Origin: Clostridiales bacterium
Lineage (GTDB): Bacteria; Bacillota; Clostridia; Oscillospirales; CAG-382
Direction: 5' to 3'
NCBI GenBank assembly: GCA_004553575.1
Contig: SFLA01000014.1
Span: forward strand, 1 to 28,080
Length of the DNA stretch: 28,080 nt
Shown here: one piece after another, positions 21,777 to 28,080 of the stretch
Layout: every line of letters starts with the position of its first letter
How positions within the stretch are numbered: position 1 is the stretch's first letter
Program-made: the position numbers and the translations under genes
The notes under the pieces: model-generated
What the model saw: only the letters and a program-made list of their open reading frames with translations
The model's database searches: none
Told to the model about the DNA's origin: nothing

Positions 21777-22643
21777 TTATTTCTTCTTGCCCTTTAATGC
21801 GATAACGATTATCGCGGCAACGAGCAACGCTGCGGCAACACCCGCGATTATCCATATAACGGCGCCGGAGTTACCTTTTTCCGAGCCTTCGGATTCTGCT
21901 GAGCTTTCATCCGAAGCATCGGATACCGCAGCCGAAGACTCATCGGCAGCCGAGATATCGGAAACGTCGGCCGTTTCGGAGATATCGGAAACGTCGGCCG
22001 TTTCGGAAATATCCGAAGCACCGCCCGCCTCGGAGGCATCGGAAACGGAGTCAGGCTCGGAAGTCTCTCCCGCTTCGGATATGTCGCCCGCCGAAGTGCT
22101 GTCGTCTGCGTATATCTCGAGCTCGTTTATAAAGCAGTGACCGACAGTCGTGTCAAGTGTAAAGATAAACTTTACGTATCTCGCGGAAACGCCCTTTTCG
22201 AGCGTTAATCCGAGCCACGCAGAGGAATCGTCTTTTATCGTTTCGATAGCGAATCCTCCGACATCGGTCCAAGCAGACCCGTCGGACGAAACCGATACAT
22301 CCACGGAAGTGGGCGGCAGTATTCCGGATCCCTTTGCGGCGGCAAAATGTCCGCGGAAGCTGTATATACCGTCGCTGACCTTACCGAGATCTATCACAAC
22401 CGTACCGACACCGTTTACTGCGTTGCCGGTATCGTTACGCCAATAAAAAGCGTACCAGGAATCGTCGTAAAGCACCGCCTCCTCAACAAGTCCGTCGGTC
22501 AGATTTGCAGTGTATTCGTCTCTGCCCTCCGGAGCCTCATATGGCATATTCAGTGCAATATTCACTCCTTCCGCCGAAGCAGAAATGACGGCGAACGAAA
22601 AAAACACGGCAAGCACCGCAAGCAATGCAACAGTCTTTTTCAT
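21777..22643 (-). CDS. Surface protein with discoidin (F5/8 type C-like) domain, acidic repeat stalk and C-terminal anchor
   Basis: 288 residues; AAAGGATG lies before the ATG. Residues 1-24 are a signal peptide with an ASA cleavage site. Residues about 26-180 look like a jelly-roll carbohydrate-binding (F5/8 type C) domain: NIALNMPYE (28-36), ANLTDGLVEE (46-55), GTVVIDLGKVSDGIYSFRGH (80-99), SVDVSVSSDGSAWTDVG (113-129), ARYVKFIFTLD (154-164) and FINELEIYAD (171-180). Residues 182-258 are a Ser/Asp/Glu/Ala stalk with a 9-residue repeat (DISETADVS). Residues 261-283 form a membrane helix followed by GKKK, so the domain is displayed outside on a tether. The likely role is binding a host or dietary glycan, or self-attachment (inference). 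It has its own promoter and terminator; no sortase motif is visible. Confidence 0.75.
   Translation of the reverse strand: MKKTVALLAVLAVFFSFAVISASAEGVNIALNMPYEAPEGRDEYTANLTDGLVEEAVLYDDSWYAFYWRNDTGNAVNGVGTVVIDLGKVSDGIYSFRGHFAAAKGSGILPPTSVDVSVSSDGSAWTDVGGFAIETIKDDSSAWLGLTLEKGVSARYVKFIFTLDTTVGHCFINELEIYADDSTSAGDISEAGETSEPDSVSDASEAGGASDISETADVSDISETADVSDISAADESSAAVSDASDESSAESEGSEKGNSGAVIWIIAGVAAALLVAAIIVIALKGKKK
21952..22005. repeat. Two perfect 27-base tandem repeats in the stalk region
   Basis: The unit starting GAGATATCGGAAACGTCGG occurs at 21952-21978 and again at 21979-22005 without a mismatch, and a diverged third partial copy (GAAATATCC) follows. It encodes the 9-residue repeat DISETADVS on the minus strand. 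Identical copies suggest recent slippage and possible length variation among strains. Confidence 0.9.
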
Positions 22644-22682
22644 AAAAAAACATCCTTTCTCAATGGTAAAACAGTAAATGTA

Positions 22683-22711
22683 ATAATACCATCAAACTCG
22701 AATTTTGTCAA
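22683..22711 (-). promoter_or_regulatory. Promoter of the discoidin-like surface protein
   Basis: Minus-strand TTGACA (22711-22706), a 17-base spacer and TATTAT (22688-22683). The ATG is about 40 bases downstream. Confidence 0.8.
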
Positions 22712-22738
22712 CCGTTATCGAACAATTTGCATAAAACG

Positions 22739-25700
22739 TCAGCCTGATTGCTCATCCGCTCCCGCTTTTCGCCCCGCTATAAATCTGTCGCACAGGGCCA
22801 AAAGCGCGGGAAGCACCAGGATAATAAGCAGTACCGAGCACAGCGCTCCGACCGATATTGTCGTAAGAACCTCGGAGGTGACCTGATCGGAGAAAAAGCC
22901 GAGTACGGCAGTGACTATAATCAATACCGAACCGGAAGTAAGCACCGTGTGAGCCGAAGCGCCGTAGGCGGATGCAATCGATTCGCGCACCCCGCGCTCG
23001 GCGCGGGATTCGCGGTAATACGAGGTTATCGTTATCGAATAATCAATGGTCGCGCCCATCAGTATGGCCTGAACTATAAGCAGTGCGAGATAATACACGG
23101 TATTTCCCATAAGCCCTATCGCGGATACCGTAATAAACACGGAGCACTGCACCAGCAGCACCAGCAGAACCGGGACCGCAAGGGACCGGAAGGTAAGAGC
23201 CACAATAATGAATATTACGGCTGCGGTTAAAAGAGTTATTATAAGGTATTCCCCGGAAAAGCTCCCGCCGAGCTCGCGTACCATTGCCGATGTTCCGACC
23301 ATGTATGTCCTGCCCAAAAGATTCGCCTTGGTAAGCGCTTCGAGCTTAACCATAAACTCCGCCGTTTTCTCCGATTCCTCGGGGAAAGATGTGGTGATTA
23401 TAAGCCTCGACATAGTCTCTCCTTTAAGCTGCGCCGCCGCTTGCTCAAGCGCCGTCAGTGCTTCGGAAAGGGCCGATGCCGCATCTTCGTCCACCGAGCC
23501 GCCGAACAGCGGGTCGCTGCGGTTTTCAAGTACGTAAGAAATAAAATCGTGCGCCGTCATTGTCTGCGAACCGTCGGCGTTATTCAGAGCGGCGTAGTAC
23601 AGGTACACCGGTTCGGAAAACGAAACTCCGAGCAAAGCGTCCGCTTCGGCATATGAATACCTCTCGCCTGAGATGACAGCTCCGATTACGGCGTTTGCAA
23701 TACGGACGTTTTCCGCCGTACCGGCGTCCACCGGCAAAGCATCGGCGCCGTCTTCCGAAATCAAGCCCGCAAGAAAGCCTATAAATTCCTGCGGCGAAAG
23801 CTCCGGGCAGTCCCCTCTCTCAACGGCGGCGAATGTAAGAAGCAAACGCGCCGCAGCCGTATCGACGCCTGTAAGCGCCGTTATCTCCTGTGCGCCGATA
23901 ACGGTACCGGAAACAGCCGCCTGCATTACCGAATATGCGGTACGCAGCGACGCAACGGTATCGGTACCGAGCGACGACGAAACGGTCGGGTCGGAAAGCA
24001 CGGTTCCGACGAATTCATACAGCGACATGGTTTTGCCGTCGGTATCGTAACCATATTTCAGCATGAACACCCGAGAAACCATATCTTCGTCGATACCGAG
24101 CACCGAGGCAATATCCGCAGGAGAAAGCTGCTTCTGCACCGCATCCTTATCCGCAAAGACCGCCAGCGACGAAATCGCAGAAAGCGAGTCGTCGGTGAAA
24201 TATCCCGAAAGAAGCGGGATGCGGGCAAGATCGGCGGCGGACGACGCGAACTCAGCGACGGTAATTCCCTCAGGCGAATAACCTTGATCCGACGCAAGGT
24301 AATATGCGAGCGCGAACTTTACCGTTTCTTCGTCAAGCCCGGTCAGCTTTGCAAGTCCGTGCGCGTTCATAGGCGAGGTCAGCGCTTCGGTATCCGAAAA
24401 GCGGCCGAGGAGATCGGCAAGACCGGCTGTCTTTTCGTCGGTATACCCGGCAAAAAAATCATCTTCGAAAGCGGTGCCGGCAAGAAAATCCATATATTCG
24501 CTCATCGTCAGCTCGGGCAGTTCCGCTCCGGACAAGGCGTAATAAACCACCGAAACCGCCTCCGGGCTCACCTCGGCTCCGCCCGCACCTGCGATAAGCG
24601 CCGCCATTTCCGCCGCGGTAAAACGCTTGCCCACGGTGTTATGATATCCGGTTACGCTCCTTACTCCGTCTTCGTCCTCCAGGGCGTCCGCAACGTTTTG
24701 TATGCCCTTCTCGTCGTCGTTTTCGTAAACGAGAACCACGACGTTATCCTTCGGGAAAACGTCTGCAAGCGGATCCTCGGCGCCGACGGTAAAGGTTATA
24801 CCTGTAAGGCTCTGAAGAACCGCAGATCCCGCAAACAACAGTACAAAGACAACCGGAACGACATACCGCGTACCAACGCCGTAGCCGCCGGCAAAATTCA
24901 TATGAGGAAGCGGAGTCTTTTTATGCGTCTTTTCAATCGCCTTTTCGCAAATCAGAATAAGTGTCGGCAGCAGCGTGAGCACGCACACCATGCTTATAAG
25001 CACGCCCTTGGCGAGCACCATTCCGATCTCCGCCCCGATTTTGAAGCTGAGCAGCGACAGCACCGCAAGCCCCACCACCGTCGTGAGCGCGCTTGAAGCT
25101 ATTACGGGGTAGGATTCACGCAGGGCAGCGGACATTGCAAGCCTGCCGTCGGACTTTGATTTTCGTTCACGGCGGAATCGTTCCATAAGGATTATCGAAT
25201 AGTCCATCGAAAGCACAAGCTGGAGCACGGGCCCTATCGATGCGGTTAAATCCGATGTATAACCGAAGATTATATTCGTGCCGAGATTTATCGCCACCGC
25301 AATTCCGGTGACGGAGAGCAGCAGCACCGGCTCGAGCCAGGATTCGCTCATTACGACGATTATTACCGCAAGTATTCCTATTGCCGCGGCAAGAAGCCAG
25401 AACGGCACATCCACATCTGTCGCGTCGTTGTCGGCATAGATCATATCGTACGACGCGAATTCGGTATCGAGTGAAGCGAATATTGCTTCCTCCTGCTCGC
25501 TTCCGTATGCGTAATCGAAATCAAGCACATAAAGCGTATGTTCCCCGACATTGTAATCCGCGCTTATGGGGTCATACTTTACGTCAGATACATATTTAAT
25601 ATCCTTAAGCACGGACAGTACCTCGGTCTTCTGCGACTCGGTAAGGCCGTCGAACATAACGCGTATTCCTCCTCTGTCGGGCGATTCGGGAAATTCGCTT

Positions 25701-25873
25701 TCGATTATTTCCAGTCCCTGCATCATTTCGGAGTCTGCGGACAGATACCGCGTCATATCTGTATTGATTTCTACCTTTGTCGCAAGAAAGACGCAGAGTG
25801 CGGTTATTGCCATCAGAATGACGGCAATTACAAAGCGCCTTTTAACGGTGAAATCCGATAATCTTTTAAGCAT
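22739..25873 (-). CDS. MMPL/RND-family transporter with a very large second extracytoplasmic loop
   Basis: 1044 residues. ATG 25873 has AAGGAGG before it, unlike the upstream in-frame ATG 25906. About twelve membrane helices are arranged as 1+5 and 1+5: TM1 12-31, a small loop to about 155, TM2-6 about 157-305, TM7 336-355, a roughly 520-residue loop, and TM8-12 about 876-1028. Both halves have the MMPL Asp-Tyr motif in the fourth helix: SMDYSIILMERF (222-233) and ATIDYSITI (941-949), the proton-relay site in this family. The 418-820 part of the loop contains five diverged repeats of about 80 residues. Such proteins export lipids, peptides or drugs using proton or ion gradients. The divergent TetR gene probably controls it. 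Substrate unknown; a lipid or envelope precursor and toxic amphiphiles are the main options. Confidence 0.88.
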   Translation of the reverse strand: MLKRLSDFTVKRRFVIAVILMAITALCVFLATKVEINTDMTRYLSADSEMMQGLEIIESEFPESPDRGGIRVMFDGLTESQKTEVLSVLKDIKYVSDVKYDPISADYNVGEHTLYVLDFDYAYGSEQEEAIFASLDTEFASYDMIYADNDATDVDVPFWLLAAAIGILAVIIVVMSESWLEPVLLLSVTGIAVAINLGTNIIFGYTSDLTASIGPVLQLVLSMDYSIILMERFRRERKSKSDGRLAMSAALRESYPVIASSALTTVVGLAVLSLLSFKIGAEIGMVLAKGVLISMVCVLTLLPTLILICEKAIEKTHKKTPLPHMNFAGGYGVGTRYVVPVVFVLLFAGSAVLQSLTGITFTVGAEDPLADVFPKDNVVVLVYENDDEKGIQNVADALEDEDGVRSVTGYHNTVGKRFTAAEMAALIAGAGGAEVSPEAVSVVYYALSGAELPELTMSEYMDFLAGTAFEDDFFAGYTDEKTAGLADLLGRFSDTEALTSPMNAHGLAKLTGLDEETVKFALAYYLASDQGYSPEGITVAEFASSAADLARIPLLSGYFTDDSLSAISSLAVFADKDAVQKQLSPADIASVLGIDEDMVSRVFMLKYGYDTDGKTMSLYEFVGTVLSDPTVSSSLGTDTVASLRTAYSVMQAAVSGTVIGAQEITALTGVDTAAARLLLTFAAVERGDCPELSPQEFIGFLAGLISEDGADALPVDAGTAENVRIANAVIGAVISGERYSYAEADALLGVSFSEPVYLYYAALNNADGSQTMTAHDFISYVLENRSDPLFGGSVDEDAASALSEALTALEQAAAQLKGETMSRLIITTSFPEESEKTAEFMVKLEALTKANLLGRTYMVGTSAMVRELGGSFSGEYLIITLLTAAVIFIIVALTFRSLAVPVLLVLLVQCSVFITVSAIGLMGNTVYYLALLIVQAILMGATIDYSITITSYYRESRAERGVRESIASAYGASAHTVLTSGSVLIIVTAVLGFFSDQVTSEVLTTISVGALCSVLLIILVLPALLALCDRFIAGRKAGADEQSG

Positions 25874-25899
25874 GGCAACCTCCTTACAAAGCAAACAGC

Positions 25900-25928
25900 T
25901 TGACATTACCTGCCGTTTACATTATAAT
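25900..25928 (+). promoter_or_regulatory. Promoter of the TetR regulator gene
   Basis: Perfect TTGACA (25900-25905), a 17-base spacer and perfect TATAAT (25923-25928). The leader to the ATG is over 100 bases and contains an imperfect inverted repeat, GTGTT (25968-25972) with AACAC (25981-25985), flanked by CGGT and ACCG. Confidence 0.85.
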
Positions 25929-25949
25929 CAACATGTGTGGAAAATTAAA
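25921..25949 (-). promoter_or_regulatory. Possible promoter of the MMPL gene sharing the -10 with tetR
   Basis: The palindrome ATTATAAT (25921-25928) gives a perfect TATAAT on the minus strand (25926-25921) that overlaps the tetR -10. At 17 bases the -35 position reads TTTAAT (25949-25944), only three of six matches. The ATG is about 48 bases downstream. The two promoters would compete, and one bound repressor could block both. Confidence 0.4.
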
Positions 25950-26045
25950 CCGACTGATTTTTACGGTGTGTTTTATCGTCAACACAATACCGCCGGGCTG
26001 TCGGGAATTCACAGAAAATTTATACAATAAAGCAGGGGTCGAAAA

Positions 26046-26594
26046 ATGGGAAAAGGCGAGGATCGCAGAGTAAAACTGACCAAACAGATGCTGAAGGACG
26101 CTCTTACGAAGCTTCTTGAACGCAAGGACATATACCACATCGCCGTGCGCGAAATATGCGACACGGCGGACGTCAACCGCAGCACCTTTTATAAGCACTA
26201 CGGCAGCCAGTTCGACCTGCTTACCGACATGGAAAACGATATGCTGTCGCTCGTGGAAGAATCGATAACCAAGAATTCGAACAGCCGCGAAAAGATTATC
26301 GAGGACGCCTGCAGATTCCTGGAATGCAACATACGGTTTGCCCGGCTGCTGCTTAACAACAACGTGGATCCTTCGTTTCCTCAAAAGCTGTTTTCTCTGA
26401 CCTCTCTGCGCGACGCCGTTGCAAAGCTTACAAGGGATTCCCATCCGGGTTTGAATCGGAACGGCCCGGCAGATGAATACACCTTCAATTATGTGATTCA
26501 CGGAGCATACCAGGTAATAAGAGTCTGGATTAACAAGGAAGATCGCGAAAAGCCCGAAGAATTCGCGGATATTCTGTGCCGGATAATCGTCTGA
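26046..26594 (+). CDS. TetR/AcrR-family transcriptional regulator
   Basis: 182 residues; AGGGG lies about 9 bases before ATG 26046. The N-terminal DNA-binding domain is clear: RRVKLTKQMLKDALTKLLE (7-25), then the helix-turn-helix IAVREICDTADVNRSTFYKH (32-51) with the usual recognition-helix ending FYxHYxS. The C-terminal ligand domain is helical (FLECNIRFARLL, EYTFNYVIHGAYQVIRVWI) and typical of the clostridial TetR group with a divergent C-terminal domain. It should act as a dimeric repressor released by a small ligand. It is divergent from the MMPL exporter and 106 bases upstream of a MATE exporter, so it likely regulates one or both and itself. Confidence 0.9.
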   Translation: MGKGEDRRVKLTKQMLKDALTKLLERKDIYHIAVREICDTADVNRSTFYKHYGSQFDLLTDMENDMLSLVEESITKNSNSREKIIEDACRFLECNIRFARLLLNNNVDPSFPQKLFSLTSLRDAVAKLTRDSHPGLNRNGPADEYTFNYVIHGAYQVIRVWINKEDREKPEEFADILCRIIV

Positions 26595-26639
26595 TCCGCC
26601 GTAAAAACAGTAAAGTTTTATCAAATGCCCCGGCAGGAC

Positions 26640-26668
26640 TTGACCTCGGCGGTTTTCGGTAGTAAACT
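26640..26668 (+). promoter_or_regulatory. Possible promoter of the MATE gene
   Basis: TTGACC (26640-26645), a 17-base spacer and TAAACT (26663-26668; four of six matches). It sits in the 106-base gap after tetR; no terminator hairpin is evident in that gap. Confidence 0.45.
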
Positions 26669-26700
26669 GTATGGGATACGTCCGGAGAGGAAGTGAAAGT

Positions 26701-28080
26701 GTGGCAAGAGATACAGTTAATATGACCGTTGGGTCGCCGTGGAAGCTGATAACGGCATTTGCGGTTCCGGTGTTTCTGAGCCAGCTTTTCCAGCAGCTGT
26801 ATAATACCATCGATTCGCTGATTGTCGGCAAGATTCTCGGCACAGAGGCGCTCGCCGCCGTCAGCTCCTCCGGAGTGCTTATATTCTTCCTGGTAAGCTT
26901 TTTTACCGGCGCCGCAATGGGCGCAGGAATAGTTATATCCCGCTACTTCGGAGCCGGCGACACCGACAGGGTATCCCGTGCGATACATACCGACATAGCT
27001 CTCGGACTGGTCTGCGGAGTTGTGCTTACGGCAATCGGCGTAGCATTCACACCGACGCTGCTAAAATGGATGGACACCGATCCCGACGTGCTTCCGGAAG
27101 CCGTTCAGTATTTCCGCTATTATTTTTCCGGCGCCGCGGCGATAGTAATGTACAATATATGCAAGGGAATTATGAACGCGCTCGGCGACAGCCGCCGTCC
27201 GCTGTATTATCTTATTTTTTCGTCGGTGCTCAATGTAGTTCTTGACCTGCTCTTCATAGGTGTGTTCCGCTGGGGCGTTTGGGCGGCGGCACTGGCAACG
27301 ACAATATCACAGGCGATTTCGGTCGTGCTTTGTATGATACGGCTGTGCAGCAGAAACAGCACCTTCCCCGTTGTAATCAAAAAAATCCGCTTCCACGGCG
27401 ATATGCTGAGCGAGATTATACGCTACGGAATTCCGAGCGCGATACAGAATTCGGTAATCGCGCTTGCAAATGTTATTGTTCAGACAAACATAAACTCGTT
27501 CGGAAAATTTGCAACCGCCGGGTACGGTATTTATTCCAAGATCGAGGGGTTCGCATTTCTCCCGATAACAAGCTTCACGATGGCGCTGACCACCTTTACC
27601 GGCCAGAATCTCGGCGCCGGCGAGCACGACCGCGCAAAAACCGGTTCGCGGTTCGGAATACTTGCATCGGTAATACTCGCAGAGTCGGTCGGAGCGGTTA
27701 TATTCCTGCTGGCGCCGATACTGGCGGGCATGTTCTCTGATGACCCGGTGGTAATTGAATTCGGAGTTAAACAAGCTCGTACCGAGGCATTCTTCTACTT
27801 TCTGCTCGCATTCTCTCACGCGGTTGCCGCAGTATGCCGCGGCGCGGGCAAAGCGTTCGTGCCGATGACTATTATGCTGGCGGTCTGGTGTGTGCTTAGA
27901 ATAACCTATATAACCGTTATAATGCAATTTTTCCATGAGATTGAATTCATATATTGGGCGTACCCGATCACCTGGGGAATAAGTTCCGTGATATACATGC
28001 TGTATTACCGTTTCTCGGATTGGATTCACGGATTCGACGAAAAAATAAAAGAAAAACAACCGGCTGAGAAACTGAAAAAA
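26701..28080 (+). CDS. MATE-family efflux transporter (3' end outside the window)
   Basis: 460 codons are open to the window edge without a stop. The chosen start is GTG 26701, in frame, with GGAGAGGAAG about 8-10 bases before it; ATG 26722 is an alternative. The protein has two bundles of six membrane helices typical of MATE. The first begins GSPWKLITAFAVPVFLSQ and contains QQLYNTIDSLIVGKILGTEA and GAAMGAGIVISRYFGAGD; the second begins IRYGIPSAIQNSV and contains FTGQNLGAGEHDRAKTG. The last visible residues are a charged Lys-rich tail, so it is nearly complete for a family of about 450-480 residues. MATE proteins export cationic drugs or metabolites using Na+ or H+. It belongs to the large clostridial group with loosely known substrates. 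Its proximity to tetR suggests shared control. Confidence 0.9.
   Translation, partial: MARDTVNMTVGSPWKLITAFAVPVFLSQLFQQLYNTIDSLIVGKILGTEALAAVSSSGVLIFFLVSFFTGAAMGAGIVISRYFGAGDTDRVSRAIHTDIALGLVCGVVLTAIGVAFTPTLLKWMDTDPDVLPEAVQYFRYYFSGAAAIVMYNICKGIMNALGDSRRPLYYLIFSSVLNVVLDLLFIGVFRWGVWAAALATTISQAISVVLCMIRLCSRNSTFPVVIKKIRFHGDMLSEIIRYGIPSAIQNSVIALANVIVQTNINSFGKFATAGYGIYSKIEGFAFLPITSFTMALTTFTGQNLGAGEHDRAKTGSRFGILASVILAESVGAVIFLLAPILAGMFSDDPVVIEFGVKQARTEAFFYFLLAFSHAVAAVCRGAGKAFVPMTIMLAVWCVLRITYITVIMQFFHEIEFIYWAYPITWGISSVIYMLYYRFSDWIHGFDEKIKEKQPAEKLKK

Noticed and set aside
21787..22140. Plus-strand open frame rich in Ser/Glu opposite the discoidin-like protein stalk (and a similar one at 225-509 opposite the VanY stalk)
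   Set aside because: TCNGAN codon runs read as Ser/Asp/Glu on both strands, so the mirror ORF is a composition effect. The signal peptide, domain and promoter are all on the minus strand.
25932..26071. A short ORF in the tetR leader starting MCGKLNRLIF and overlapping the tetR start
   Set aside because: It begins about 4 bases after the -10, at or before the expected start of transcription, and has no ribosome site.
1..28080. CRISPR arrays, tRNA or rRNA genes, transposases and phage genes
   Set aside because: I looked for regularly spaced repeats, acceptor-stem patterns and integrase or transposase motifs on both strands and saw none; this is by eye only.

Overview
The window looks like chromosomal DNA of an anaerobic member of Bacillota, class Clostridia, probably an uncultured gut-type lineage (inference). 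The grounds are the phoH-ybeY-era-recO-mutS2 gene order, sigma-A promoters with 17-base spacers, strong GGAGG-type ribosome sites, a sodium-pumping decarboxylase, lipoproteins with Ser/Asp/Glu-rich stalks, and no aerobic respiratory genes. I saw no tRNA, rRNA, CRISPR array, insertion sequence or phage gene. Genes are tightly packed, with many 1-20 base overlaps.

Layout, left to right. (1) 1-1120, plus strand: the 3' end of a Na+-translocating decarboxylase beta subunit, a 39-residue OadG-like subunit, and a VanY-type D,D-carboxypeptidase lipoprotein, closed by a terminator. (2) 1151-6596, minus strand: a five-gene operon from one strong promoter, in the order DUF4434-like TIM barrel, acyltransferase with zinc ribbon, GT4 glycosyltransferase, second acyltransferase, second GT4. 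This probably makes a membrane glycolipid or an envelope-polymer anchor. (3) 6762-7647, plus: monocistronic nagB. (4) 7686-11485, minus: tsaC/ywlC, coaE, a lytic transglycosylase lipoprotein and an M18 aminopeptidase in an overlapping operon, followed by a GNAT acetyltransferase. (5) 11506-14022, plus: nadB-nadC without nadA, then a strong terminator. (6) 14035-15579, minus: an orphan lipoprotein solute-binding protein with a consensus promoter. (7) 15599-21204, plus: phoH-ybeY-era-recO-mutS2, covering ribosome maturation and rescue plus recombination. (8) 21205-21776: a gene-poor stretch with one doubtful small ORF. (9) 21777-22711, minus: a surface protein with a discoidin-like domain, a repetitive stalk and a C-terminal membrane anchor. 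(10) 22739-28080: an MMPL/RND-type exporter (minus) divergent from a TetR regulator (plus), followed by a MATE exporter that runs off the end. The last three look like an efflux and regulator island.

The points most worth following up are the alternating acyltransferase/glycosyltransferase operon with its DUF4434 partner, and the MMPL protein, whose large extracytoplasmic loop is built from five diverged repeats of about 80 residues. All functional calls come from motif recognition by eye; no database search was run.
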